Below are positions 51,847 to 61,345 of a stretch of 64,000 nucleotides of DNA, one piece after another (position 1 is the stretch's first letter; the number at the start of each line of letters is the position of its first letter). Under the pieces are notes generated by a model. That model saw nothing but the letters and a program-made list of their open reading frames with translations. It was not told the DNA's origin and did not search any database. This DNA is from Isochrysis galbana (taxonomy: Eukaryota > Haptophyta > Isochrysidales > Isochrysidaceae): positions 620,456 to 684,455 of the forward strand of contig CM030944.1 in assembly GCA_018136815.1 (NCBI GenBank). The letters run 5' to 3'. Made by a program: the position numbers and the translations under genes.

Positions 51847-53174
51847 ATGAGCCTCAGCCGGAGATCATAAACCCCAGCCGGAGACCATAAACAGCTACAT
51901 TATTGTCATTGCCAAAGTTGCATTTGTCAATGCAATTGTTAATTGTCTAGGAACAAGTAATGGCACACACACTCACTCTCATAAACATAGGGGATAGGCT
52001 ACTACAGCTGCTTGGCGCCCCACAGTCTGGCCACCGCCGCCTCCTCTGTCTTCCGCCTGCGGCTTCGCACCTGCGCTCGCATCTCCGCCTCCGCTTCTTC
52101 TTCAGCCAAGGCGGCATGGCTCGACTCGTATGTGACGCGGAACCGCGCCATCTTGCGCGCTCGCATCACCTCCGCGGAATCAGGCGAAGAGGGAGGAAGG
52201 GCCACGCCACACCAGCGTCCCCCAGCGTCCCCCAGCGCCCTCTCCCAGCGCCCTCCCCCAGCGTCCCCCAGCGTCGTCCCCCAACGCCCTCCCCCAGCGT
52301 CCCCCAGCGTCCCCCAGCGCCCTCCCCCAGCGTCCCCCAGCGCCCTCCCCCAGCCCCCTCCCCCAGCGCCCTCCCCCAGCGCCCCCCAGCGCCCTCCCCC
52401 AGCGTGGTGTATTCTTTTGGCAGCGGGAATTCTAATATTTTGTTCCCCTTCCCTTGTATCCGTCGCCCCACCCACCCATCTTGCCGGTGGGTTGTCGTCC
52501 AGGTCCGGGGTGCGCCGTTGAATTGGTCTCCCATAATAATAGGGTACCTAGATATGGATATGATAGTTCGGCTTCGTACTACGTACGTTCCCTCCCAGGC
52601 GCAGTATGAAGCGTGCAATCGCCATCTTTGTTTATGCGTACCTCCGTTTGGTGTGTTGTGTGTAACCCAACGCGAGAGAAGAAGAGAGAGAGCGACGGGT
52701 GCGCGTGCCGCCATCGCTAAAATAAAACTCGCGGGGTGTGCATTTCTATAAGGCTAGCGATTTTAAGGGCGCTCCTAAGGTTATAAAAGTCGAATTACGG
52801 GTGTCACACCTAGCTACCATCACGATATAATCATGACCTAAGGAGCTAGGGCAACTCAGCGGGTGCCCCAAGGATGCCCCCGCCACCTTAACATTGAAGG
52901 TCCAACACCATCTTCATCCCGAACCCCGTATATCCTCGGCCTATACCTCTTCCGCCTTCACCTTGTTTCATCCTCCGCCTTTTCCCTTTTCCGCCTTCAA
53001 CGTGGAGTTCTTTTCGTTCGGTTTTCGGTGGGTCGCTTTGACAGACAGGAGTTTCCACACGAGAAGCGCCAGCGGCCAGCGCGGCGGTGCCGCCCGGCGC
53101 CGTCAACGTCCCGCCCTCGCCGCCGCAGAGGGACGGCCGGGCGTCCTCGGGCACTCGGTAGCGGTGGAGGTGCA
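51847..53174. other. Intergenic with a GC minisatellite
   Basis: No gene recognised. The frames here encode only the products of the minisatellite or have no domain. The downstream part (52870-53170) may hold further exons of the minus-strand gene at 53175-54339. A copy of GGTGGGTCGCTTTGACAG at about 53028 recurs at about 53470, so part of this gene has a local duplication. Confidence 0.45.
52213..52404 (+). repeat. GC-rich minisatellite (CAGCGYCCCYCCC type)
   Basis: About 190 bp of alternating units, CAGCGTCCCC and CAGCGCCCTCCCC, of 10 to 13 bp. The complementary strand has GGGG clusters every 10 to 13 bases and could form quadruplexes. It is translatable as a PSVPQRPPPA-like repeat, but no surrounding protein supports that. 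Confidence 0.9.
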
Positions 53175-53525
53175 TCACCGCGGGCTCGCCGATGCGGCCA
53201 CCTGGCTGCGCACCGGCGGGTCCGACAACCGACAAACTCTTTTTCTGGCCAGAGGTCGTGCGTGCACACCACCGATTGAGAGGCGGTAAGAGAACTTCCA
53301 ATCACGCGTCTTAACGAGGGCAAAGAGCCAACAAATCGTAGGGTAAGGCAGGTCGAAACTGTCAAGGACTTCTCTCTTCCGCTGCTCCTCAAACACCAGC
53401 TCCATGTCGTGGTCGGGGTGGTGGAGCAGGATGGCGCTCTTGATGAGAATGTCAAACGCGACGGCGTCGGTGGGTCGCTTTGACAGGAGTTTCACCGAGT
53501 GGTCGTCGTGTTGGCATCCCCTCCT
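53175..53525 (-). CDS. Probable exon of an unidentified minus-strand gene
   Basis: GC-rich third codon positions over about 100 codons, reading HSVKLLSKRPTDAVAFDI, then PDHDMELVFEEQRKREVL and SFDLPYPTICWLFALV. No family recognised. It lies directly downstream of the frame at 53599-54339 on the same strand, so it is probably a later exon of the same gene. I could not fix the splice sites, and the distal 50 codons may be intronic. Confidence 0.45.
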   Translation of the reverse strand, partial: RRGCQHDDHSVKLLSKRPTDAVAFDILIKSAILLHHPDHDMELVFEEQRKREVLDSFDLPYPTICWLFALVKTRDWKFSYRLSIGGVHARPLARKRVCRLSDPPVRSQVAASASPR

Positions 53526-53598
53526 CGACCAGAAAGTTTTTCAGACGCCGATCGGCCGTGCATGCGCAAGCGGCGCCTCGGCGGTACCGGCGAGATGA

Positions 53599-54339
53599 TC
53601 AACCTCCTTTGGAATGTGGACGCCCTCGCTCATGCCGCGCCAACTGCGGCCCATCATCGTCTGACTCATCATGCTGTGCTCCATCATCCGAGACATCCGA
53701 GACATTGATGTGGACCAATTTGTTGCGATCCATGCGTTTGCCCGCCGAGGAAGAAGGAGTCTTTGAGGAGGAAGGAGCCATGGACGAGGATGCCACGGAG
53801 GAGCTTGACGTCTGCGGCGTGACGTCTTTGAGCGCCACGGAGCGCTCCATGTCCTTGTTGTAGATACGCGAGAAGAACTTCACCACGATCATGCTCACAT
53901 CGCCGGATCGAGAGCTCTCACATCTCGTCGACGCGACCGTGCAAGGGCCGAGGAGGGTGTGGACCACGCGATCACCGACTCGAAAGTGATCGTTGCTCTT
54001 TACGTCGTTGTCGTTGTCGTTCTCCTCGTTGTCATCCTCAACACCGCTGTCCACTGACACCTCAGAGCCGGTGCTCTCGGCAAGCATGTCGTCCTCGTCG
54101 ATCTTGTCGTCGTTCTCGGTCACGCTCGTGGACGTTGTCCCACAGGCCGGTGGCTTCGACAGCGACGCATGCGCTGACGAGCGAGCGGAGAGACGGAGAG
54201 AGGGAAAGTGAATGAGGATGCGGACAGGCCCGGCTGAGGCTGTGGGCTGTGGGCTGTGGCGGCGCTGGCGGGCTGGCAGTGTGTTGGCCTTGCGACGGGG
54301 CGCCGCGCGCGCGGGCTCACCTCGACGGCTCCTCACCAT
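53599..54339 (-). CDS. Hypothetical acidic protein with a small beta-barrel-like segment, first exon
   Basis: 246 codons from ATG at 54339. A basic start (MVRSRRG) is followed by a strongly acidic stretch (NDDKIDEDDML; DDNEENDNDNDV). Then comes a compact conserved-looking segment, FRVGDRVVHTLLGPCTV with VVKFFSRIYNKD and ALKDVTP, which resembles small SH3/Tudor-like barrels that begin with a GDRV strand. A Ser-rich linker follows. The frame ends in SKGG, but the real gene probably splices before this into the exon near 53495. Nuclear or chromatin-associated function is a guess from charge and fold type. Confidence 0.5.
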   Translation of the reverse strand: MVRSRRGEPARAAPRRKANTLPARQRRHSPQPTASAGPVRILIHFPSLRLSARSSAHASLSKPPACGTTSTSVTENDDKIDEDDMLAESTGSEVSVDSGVEDDNEENDNDNDVKSNDHFRVGDRVVHTLLGPCTVASTRCESSRSGDVSMIVVKFFSRIYNKDMERSVALKDVTPQTSSSSVASSSMAPSSSKTPSSSAGKRMDRNKLVHINVSDVSDDGAQHDESDDDGPQLARHERGRPHSKGG

Positions 54340-55038
54340 CTTCTCGCTGAGGGAGTGAGAGTGTGAGAGTGAGAGAGTGAGCAGGGCCGCCACGGGCCAC
54401 AGGGGAGTCGCTCGCCCCCCCCCCCCCCCCCCCAAGTTTCGCGTAAGTTGCGCGTTATGGGCTATTTTGGGCCCAAGTTTCGCGAAAGTTTTTTTGCCAG
54501 AAAAGTGACCCAAGTTTCGAAATAAGTTTCGCGAAACTCTGACCTGGCCCTAAGTACAAAGTCGTAGCGCACATGGGTCTCGGCACACCCCGAAACCGAA
54601 GAAAAAGGATCGAGGGGGGAGCGGAAAGGAGAGTGGGGGTGGGGCAAGTGCGATGTCAAGCGGGGATCCGCTGAAAGGGAGTGCAAGTAGTAGCGTAGCA
54701 GCCACCTTCAAGAGCATATTTTTATGACCCTAACAGCTTGCTATTTGCTACTGATTGTTCCAAGTCTCAGCTTGAAAAAAACAAGGCTGAGCTTGCAAGG
54801 GAGGAGGCCCTCAAATGAGGGGCGGCGAGTCGCCGGTCTGCCCTCCCAAGTGTGGTGCTTCTACAGTTTATACCGAAATGGGGGGTTTGGGGGGTGAAAA
54901 AAATGGACCTCACGTTTATGTTGCACCTTCAGGTCCGGTACCCGGCACGTCATGGCACGGGCAGGTCACGTACGTCATGACGGACAGGAGGGGCTTGTGC
55001 CCCGCGCCCCACCATTGGTGGACTTAGTTGTTATATAC
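54340..55038. other. Intergenic with a family G repeat
   Basis: No gene recognised. It contains the repeat at 54414-54553 directly upstream of the minus-strand start codon at 54339, and a purine-rich stretch near 54600-54670. Confidence 0.45.
54414..54553 (-). repeat. Palindrome-rich dispersed repeat family G, copy 2
   Basis: Starts with a run of about 20 C and matches 44331-44475 in reverse complement. It has three TTTCGCGAAA-type palindromes and one TTTCGAAAT-like degenerate unit. It lies within 75-215 bp upstream of the start codon of the minus-strand gene at 53599-54339, so it may overlap that promoter. Confidence 0.8.
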
Positions 55039-55490
55039 TTATTGGTGGTGGGATACCAACAGCACCATCCGCTTTTGCTCTGATTTCAACGAGCGAATGA
55101 AATCATTCTGCAAGAGCATGTTGAATTTTAAAAAGGGCTCGTCGTCACTTGCCCATCGACAACGAAGAAATAGCTCCAGCATCTTGTTACTCGCGGGTAA
55201 AAATTGATGCGCGATGCCGACCTGAGCCGAGCACTTCTCTCTCGTTGCACGTGAATTCAAAACTTTCGCCTGGCGCTAATGGTGCCAATAGGTCACGATC
55301 CGTCCATCTTGCAAAATTGGAGCATCACGCGTGTGCCCCCTTGGGGTGGACTTTTCAAGCTCTCCCAAGCCCGCGACCTTGTTAGTTTCGTTCGATGCCC
55401 GGCGCATCAAGACGCACGTGTCATTCCCGTGAGGAGTCATGGCTCGATGCACTTGCTTGTACTTGTCCAAGAAGCACGCCTTGCCGACTC
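55039..55490 (-). pseudogene. Possible coding relic, unidentified
   Basis: Two adjoining minus-strand frames, one with LDKYKQVHRAMTPHGNDTC and GLGELEKSTPRGHTRD, the other with KMLELFLRCRWASDDEP and NDFIRSLKSEQKRM. They are separated by a stop codon and lack a start. Codon use is moderately GC-rich. It could be exons of an unknown gene or a decayed copy. No family recognised. Confidence 0.3.
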
Positions 55491-55666
55491 GTACAATATT
55501 TGGGGAGGAAAGCGAGCCAGAAGAAAGGACAGTGACCTGGTACCTACAAATTAGTCCAGGTTGGTCAGTGAGCAGTGTAGAACATTGCTCGTGAAGACAA
55601 CTGGCACGTTGTGCTGTGGGCTACAACGAGCCTGCTGCTCAACAATTCAGCACTAACGTAAGGCTC

Positions 55667-56803
55667 TCACTTGTCCTCGAGAGTATCACCACCAAGAGAG
55701 GGCGCAAGCCAATCCGATGGCGCGTTAGCTCGCCAGAGGCGTATCGCTTCGTCGGCAAGGCGGTATAGCTCAAGATCGTAAGGCGCATGCATTCGAACAG
55801 CCTCAGCCATCGCATCACTCTTGATGATGCGGGTGTACAGCTCGCGCGGGTCTCGACACAAATGTCTCACCTCATCCACACTTTTGGCTGGTGCTTGTGG
55901 CGCAAGAACGTGGGTGCTTGGGACTTGGAGGGCACGCATCAATCCGCGAACGCATAGCATGTCTGAATGCAAGGCGTGATCAAGGCGAGATCGGCATAAG
56001 CGTGCAGGGATTCCAGCCGCTTGGCAAGTCGCACGCACGGTGTCATCTATCCTCTCCGTTGTCCCTAACACATCAATATTCCTTTGAACCCACTCTACGA
56101 GATGTTGACGATTTCGTGGTTGGTGAGGCGAGTGGTAGCTGGCACCCATGACGTAGTTGCTCTGAAAATTTCCCAGCGCCTCCACATACTGCTCGACTGA
56201 GAGCGAGGCGTGCTGTTCTAATCTGGAGTTCGGATTCAGACCCTTGGTAGCATTGGGGCTTCTGCGTTCAACATAGAATCTTCCAAGAGAGTAAGTGATG
56301 TGTGAGACGAAGAAGGCACATGGTTCGCGAACGAGGGTGACTGTTGGCGTGTAGCAGCCGTGTGCTTGGGCTATTCGAAGATACGTTGGACGCTCGTGCG
56401 TCCAGGCGGCCCAGTCTGCCTGGTCCTGTCCGTGGTATTCTCGCATCACACGCCAAGCTCGCTCAGATGGCACGGGTGCTCCGGGTGGGAGCGTCTCGAG
56501 ATCGGCAGCCCAGCGGTGAATCAGGGAGCGAGCAGACGAATTGTTCGATCTCGTTGCGTTCCACTCGGCCAGGCTCGGCAGCGAGGGAGCGTCCATCGGG
56601 TCGAAGAAGCTGAGGACTCCGAAGCCATGCAGAGAGCGCATCGAAGTCATCCATATGGTGAACGTGGTGCCTCCCGTCTTGGGGATGTGGCGGAAGAAGA
56701 CCATCGAGCAGCTGGGGAGCTCGGGGTCCCCCCCCGCGCCCGTCGCGCCGTGCCCCACGGCCTGCAGAGCGGAGGGAAGCCGGGAGGTCTCTGCCGTCCC
56801 CAT
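55667..56803 (-). CDS. Sulfotransferase family protein
   Basis: 378 codons from the first ATG of the frame. The PAPS 5'-phosphosulfate-binding loop is RHIPKTGGTTF at residues 38-48, the form found in carbohydrate sulfotransferases of the heparan-sulfate 2-O and related type. The 3'-phosphate-binding block VTLVREPCAFFVSHI is near residue 155-170. Several Cys pairs (CYTP, CEP, CRS, CRD) in the C-terminal half suggest a Golgi lumenal fold. No transmembrane anchor is present in this frame, so a short upstream exon encoding it may be missing. The likely reaction is transfer of sulfate from PAPS to a sugar hydroxyl on a glycan; the acceptor is unknown. In algae such enzymes act on cell-surface or scale polysaccharides. 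Confidence 0.82.
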   Translation of the reverse strand: MGTAETSRLPSALQAVGHGATGAGGDPELPSCSMVFFRHIPKTGGTTFTIWMTSMRSLHGFGVLSFFDPMDAPSLPSLAEWNATRSNNSSARSLIHRWAADLETLPPGAPVPSERAWRVMREYHGQDQADWAAWTHERPTYLRIAQAHGCYTPTVTLVREPCAFFVSHITYSLGRFYVERRSPNATKGLNPNSRLEQHASLSVEQYVEALGNFQSNYVMGASYHSPHQPRNRQHLVEWVQRNIDVLGTTERIDDTVRATCQAAGIPARLCRSRLDHALHSDMLCVRGLMRALQVPSTHVLAPQAPAKSVDEVRHLCRDPRELYTRIIKSDAMAEAVRMHAPYDLELYRLADEAIRLWRANAPSDWLAPSLGGDTLEDK

Positions 56804-57120
56804 CGTCGGCGACACGCAGTCCGTTCACTTCGTTCGTTGGTTCCTCTCACTCTCCTCCCGCCCCTCCTTTCCTTTCCTTGGGGCTGGCTCTATATAATGT
56901 ATTTCTCTCTCTTCTTCTTCTTCTCCTCCGTCTCTCTGCCCGTCTCTCCTCTTCTCGTCTCTCTCCCTCTCTTTTTCGAGAGGGAGTCTCCTCTCTCTCC
57001 TCTGCTTCCTTCCTTCCCGTCATTCTCTCCTCTTCTCTCTCTGTATCCGACAAGAACACTCTCCCATAAAATTGGAATGTAGAAGCTGATACATCTATTC
57101 TACCGCTGTCCTAGTGTTGA
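56804..57120. other. Upstream region of the sulfotransferase gene
   Basis: CT-rich on the plus strand, so purine-rich in the direction of the sulfotransferase. It holds the TATA-like element described separately. No gene. Confidence 0.5.
56889..56896 (-). promoter_or_regulatory. TATA-like element for the sulfotransferase gene
   Basis: ATTATATAG on the minus strand about 87 bp before the ATG, in an otherwise GC- and purine-rich stretch. Position fits a TATA box with a short leader. Confidence 0.35.
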
Positions 57121-57435
57121 CAAGGAGAGCAAGAGAGAGCAAGAGAGAGCAAGAGAGAGCAAGAGAGAGAGCAAGAGAGGGCAAGAGAGAGCAAGAGAGA
57201 GCAAGAGAGAGCAAGAGAGAGCAAGAGAGAGCAAGAGAGAGCAAGAGAGAGCAAGAGAGAGCAAGAGAGAGCAAGAGAGAGCAAGAGAGAGCAAGAGAGA
57301 GCAAGAGAGAGCAAGAGAGAGCAAGAGAGAGCAAGAGAGAGCAAGAGAGAGCAAGAGAGAGCAAGAGAGAGCAAGAGAGAGCAAGAGAGAGCAAGAGAGA
57401 GCAAGAGAGAGCAAGAGAGAGCAAGAGAGAGCAAG
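57121..57435 (+). repeat. 10-bp minisatellite, GCAAGAGAGA
   Basis: About 31 near-perfect tandem units of GCAAGAGAGA, with two shortened or altered units near 57160-57185. Because the unit is 10 bp, all frames are open on both strands and give Leu/Ser- or Lys/Arg/Glu-rich repeats. No evidence of translation. Confidence 0.95.
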
Positions 57436-57529
57436 CTGCTACGCGGCGCTGCGCGGGAACGAGGGGCAGACCAAAAACAAAAGAAAGGATGGAAAGATTG
57501 ATTTCTATTCTCTGACCAGAGAGGGAGAG

Positions 57530-57566
57530 GGAGCGAGAGGGGGGGGGGGGGGGAGAGGGAGAGGGA

Positions 57567-57622
<56 letters not shown>

Positions 57623-57720
57623 GGAGGGAGGGAGGGAGGGAGGGAGGGAGGGAGGGAGGGAGGGAGGGAGAGAGAGGAAGAGGGAGAGGGAGAGGGAGGG
57701 AGAGAGAGACCGGAGAGAGC
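57530..57720 (+). repeat. Compound purine repeat: G run, (GA)n and (GGGA)n
   Basis: A G run at about 57540-57553 is followed by (GA)n to 57618 and GGGA units to about 57670, then mixed GA. All-purine over 180 bp. It stands in the leader region of the PIP kinase gene at 57896. Confidence 0.95.
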
Positions 57721-57895
57721 CGCCTCCTCGCCTTCTCTGCTGCTGAGAGGGGACAACGGCGGTCTCTGATAGAGAAAGAGAGGCAAGAGCCGATCCGATA
57801 GAGCTCTATCCATTCAACCGTGCCAAGCCCTCGCGTGCACGTACGGTGCTCTGGCTCTATTTCTCTCCCTCAGCACCAAAGGTCGACAGAGGCCG

Positions 57896-59662
57896 ATGCT
57901 CCCCTTGAGCTCTTCCAAGCTGCCCTGCGGTTCTGCCTGCCGCTCGTCACTGGCCCCCGCGATCTGTGCGGAGCTAGTCGTGCGACAGGGAGGGCCGGTC
58001 GTCGCGCCAGCTGTCAACGGTAGCAGTCTACTCGCGGTCCATGCCTTTGCACCGCTGCTCCTCGTGCGCTCTGCGGCACTCCTGCGGGAGTTTGGATGCG
58101 AGGTGCGCGACGGGCGGGTGTTTGCGCCAGCCGTGAAACCAAAGGTAGTCACCGATGGAAAGAGTGGCTCGGGATTCCTCGTGGGCGGAGGTGAGGGAGT
58201 GTCCGCAGATCAGCCGGCGAGCTACAGTGTCATACTGAAGCAGCTCAACCCGGCAGAGGCGGCCCTTCTTCCCCGCTTGTTGCCGCAGCTCATGGAGAGG
58301 TACATCGCGTCGCCCGGCTCGCTGCTAACACGTTTCTATGGCTGGGTGCGCTTCGCCGATGCGTCACGCAATGGCTTCTTCGAGGCGCTGATGATGGACA
58401 ATGTTGCTCGACCACCTCCTGGTGTGTCGGAGGGCGTCAAGTCGCGTTGGTCACCGTTCGACATGAAGGGTATTCGGTTGTACAAGAACGAGCGGCGATT
58501 CGAGTCGACTTTTGGGCGGCGGGGATTACGCATTGTCCCTGAGGATTTCGTCGCACTGCAGGAGGCGCTTGATGAGGACGTCGCCTTGCTATCATCGCGA
58601 CAGTTGGTAGACTATTCGTACTTGTTGACTGTCGTCGCCACAATCCCCTCGACGCCTGATGCGTGCGGTCATTCGAGGGCGTGGTATACGCATAGTGCTT
58701 CCCGGCACGCTCCCTCTATTTCTCAAGGGACAGGGCGACGCTCAGTGCTCGAGCAGAATCGTCTTTCGCAGCAACTGAGCAGCGATGGACGGACCGCTCC
58801 GCAACTCGTAGACGCTTGTTACTGTGTGAATATCACGGCGGCAGACCTCGACGCGAAACGCGCAAGGTTGGTGACGCGGGGTACAGAGGGTACCGATTCG
58901 TCAAGCGGAGCCACAAGGGGCGCTGACTTCATGCGTGTGGCCGGCGAGGTAGGCCATAATCAGCCGACCTCGCCTGTAATCGGCCAAAGAGCAGCTGCGA
59001 ATCCACAATCGGTTCTGTGGGAGAGTGAAGGTGAAGTGGATGAGATGTCAAACACTATTGCTCACAGTCAGATGCAGACTGGCGCTTTGGCAAGTGTCGA
59101 CGTTAGATCGCAGCTTGGAAGTGATGACTTCAGTGATGGCAGTAGGACAGCGATGCAGTGCGAGCGCGTGCTGGTTCGCTTAGCAATCATCGACTACCTA
59201 CGCGAGTGGAAACTAGTCGAGATCGGCGAACATGTGCAGAAGACCTTGCAGCGCGACCTTTTCGCAAGAGAACGTGAGAGCAGGCTCAATGACATGCCCT
59301 GGCGCCCGTACTCAGCCAACGGGTACTTTTCTCTCCCATGCCCTCTCACCAGCCGTCCCTTCGCCATCGTAGGCAACCATGCGGTCGTCCCCGTGTCGCA
59401 ATTCGCGCGATCTTTCCTTTCATATTTCTCTGATGCTCTGTTTGCGCCATTGCCACGCCAAGAAATAAATTTGCGCATCGGCATCCAGTGGATTTCTCCT
59501 AGTACGGTCGTCAGCAGGACCCATGAGTACCTTTTGATTGCAATTCGGGCAATGCGCTCAGTATGCGCATCGATTCCACGTATTAACTTGAGGACACCGC
59601 GAACGATCGACCGATTGAGGAAAGTCGGTGAGATTCTTGTCCGTAGTCCCACGAATCAATAA
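57896..59662 (+). CDS. Phosphatidylinositol phosphate kinase
   Basis: 588 codons from ATG, no introns needed. The kinase core is recognisable: GKSGSGFLV (residues 88-96) as glycine-rich loop, the ATP-binding lysine in SVILK at 115, LLTRFYGW at 143-150, MMDNV at 166-170 as the catalytic loop, DMKG at 189-192 (usually DLKG) and DYSYLL at 239-244. After a roughly 170-residue low-complexity insert come LAIIDYLREWK, the conserved IID block with metal-binding Asp, and VVPVSQFARSFLSYFSDAL, the usual C-terminal block. The protein phosphorylates PtdIns-monophosphates at the membrane and so controls actin, trafficking and calcium signalling. A C-terminal extension of about 90 residues is not part of the family core. 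Type I, II or III cannot be assigned by eye. Confidence 0.88.
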   Translation: MLPLSSSKLPCGSACRSSLAPAICAELVVRQGGPVVAPAVNGSSLLAVHAFAPLLLVRSAALLREFGCEVRDGRVFAPAVKPKVVTDGKSGSGFLVGGGEGVSADQPASYSVILKQLNPAEAALLPRLLPQLMERYIASPGSLLTRFYGWVRFADASRNGFFEALMMDNVARPPPGVSEGVKSRWSPFDMKGIRLYKNERRFESTFGRRGLRIVPEDFVALQEALDEDVALLSSRQLVDYSYLLTVVATIPSTPDACGHSRAWYTHSASRHAPSISQGTGRRSVLEQNRLSQQLSSDGRTAPQLVDACYCVNITAADLDAKRARLVTRGTEGTDSSSGATRGADFMRVAGEVGHNQPTSPVIGQRAAANPQSVLWESEGEVDEMSNTIAHSQMQTGALASVDVRSQLGSDDFSDGSRTAMQCERVLVRLAIIDYLREWKLVEIGEHVQKTLQRDLFARERESRLNDMPWRPYSANGYFSLPCPLTSRPFAIVGNHAVVPVSQFARSFLSYFSDALFAPLPRQEINLRIGIQWISPSTVVSRTHEYLLIAIRAMRSVCASIPRINLRTPRTIDRLRKVGEILVRSPTNQ

Positions 59663-60178
59663 GTTGTAGCCCTCCAAATTCGGTGGTCTGTGGTAGGAGA
59701 TCTTCTAGTGGTAGATGATCAAAGGAGCCGTAGAGGCTTGAGCTTCATGGTCGTGCCGCAACGCTAGCTATAGGTGAGAGAATGAGACTTGATCTCCGCG
59801 TATAGCACCGCTATAAAAATTCTTGACTCTTGCGAAGGTTCAGGCTCCTAAGAGCCGGAGCTAGCAACGTGAAACCCGATTATTTTACCCCGGGCCCCCA
59901 ACTACCAACTATCGCTTAAACCGATAGGGTCATGGAGCGAGCGCCGCCTCCCTCCCCCGCTGCTGCTTCCCTCCCCCGCTGCCGCTGCCCTCGCCGCGCT
60001 GGACGACGTACTCGTGGACACCGCGCCCAGACGACCCACCCAGCCAGGTGGGCACGAGCAGAGCCAACCAACCCGCAACCCGCCAGCCGCCCCGCCGTCG
60101 TTAAACTCGAGTGAATTTGGCGACAAAATCTAACAACTCAGGAGTATCTTGTATAGTACTTTCTCCTTTCTTCACCCA
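59663..60178. other. Spacer after the PIP kinase
   Basis: No gene recognised. A GC-rich stretch at 59935-60075 with CCCTCCCCCGCTGC repeats is open but has no domain. Confidence 0.5.
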
Positions 60179-60884
60179 TCACAGTCTTTCTATGTCAAGA
60201 AGCAAAACGACTCTATTCTCTATTCTCGTCAGTATCAGGCTATCGTTCACGCCAATATGTTCTTTGCTATCATCGAACACAATCCACTCTCGCTTTTTAA
60301 TCTGGCGAAATTCATCCTCGACTGCAACCCCACTTTTACCTTTGGGGTTAGGATCTGGAGCAACAACGCCCATATTATGACAACGAAGAGCCTAATTCGC
60401 CAATCCGCTCCATCCGCGATGTTTGTTAAGGCTTTAGTTCCAAGACCAAGTTTGCTAAAGATTGCAGTTCGAAGTCCCGGAATGCGGTTCTGATTAATTC
60501 AATTGTCTTGGGGGAAATATTGTCGAGTTTTGTTCGTTCCAAACACCAAAGCCATAGAGTGGAACTACCTTCCAATCATGACTCTCTTCCTGCCCTTCCT
60601 TTGTGTAAAGGTACTCTTCTGGCCAATCATAACTTTTGTACTCACTGCCAAGAAACTCTCTTTCAATGATCAATGAATTCAAAGTTGTTGGCGAGCATCT
60701 CAAGATGAGGAAAGGCTTTGTAGGGGTTCGGGTAAATCTTGTGACGACATCCAAAGTAGTGCTTTATGCAATACCTTCCGCCTAGAAATAGCGTAGATAA
60801 TATCACGATGACAAACATGAGAATGACTCCTTTATTGTTCGCGATCAACCCGCGCAGTCGACCGCCCCTCGTCCGCCATGACAA
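60179..60884 (-). pseudogene. Aspartyl/asparaginyl beta-hydroxylase-like gene, frameshifted
   Basis: Minus-strand similarity to the AspH family continues through all three frames. In order: a membrane anchor (VILMFVIVILSTLFLGG), YPNPYKAFPHLEMLANN, then a shift to EREFLGSEYKSYDWPEEYLY and VVPLYGFGVW, another to IPGLRTAIFSKLG, another to HRGWSGLAN with an in-frame TAG, and finally RCHNMGVVAPDP and WIVFDDSKEH to LLLDIERL. The iron ligands His (HRGW) and His (SKEH) are still present. At least three frameshifts and a stop in 700 bp, plus the lack of an in-frame ATG, point to a pseudogene. Neighbouring genes are intact, so general sequence error is a weaker explanation. The family hydroxylates Asp/Asn residues in lumenal EGF-like domains, using Fe(II) and 2-oxoglutarate. 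Confidence 0.8.
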
Positions 60885-61345
60885 GCAGCGAATTCTCTAC
60901 AACACCGTCTGCAACAATTGGCGACCCATAGAAACGTTTGCATCTAGCATTTTTTGGGGTGGTGATACGGCCAATGACCAATGAGGCAAAGTTGAGGGGT
61001 ACAATTTTATAAGGTGTAAAAAACTGGTGATGGGGGGTAAAAAAAAGGGAACCTCAAGTTGCACCCTCTTATGCGCGGGGGCGGCGTGGAAGATCCCTGT
61101 GTGCAGGGTGAAATAATACTTCCTACATAAGGCCAAAGGGGTGCTATGCAAATCTAGAACGAGAGAAAGGAGTACCAGAGTATGGCCCAGCGAATGACAA
61201 GAGGGCAAAAGGGCACGGAGAAAAGAAGGAAAACAAACCATCACGCATGGATGCTTGCGCAATCGCTGCAGCCGGATGGTGCGCATGGTATCGTGGAGGC
61301 CCTTACAATCGGTGGTTGGGAAAGGAGGTGTCATCATCTTTGATG
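60885..61345. other. Spacer between AspH relic and nuclease gene
   Basis: No gene recognised. It includes the likely 3' untranslated region of the nuclease gene on the minus strand. Confidence 0.5.

Noticed and set aside
57100..57440. CRISPR-like array
   Set aside because: Units are contiguous and identical with no spacers; it is a minisatellite in a eukaryotic genome.
57095..57515. Tandem-repeat proteins encoded by the GCAAGAGAGA array
   Set aside because: A 10-bp unit without stops opens all frames. There is no conserved start, flanking domain or codon signal.
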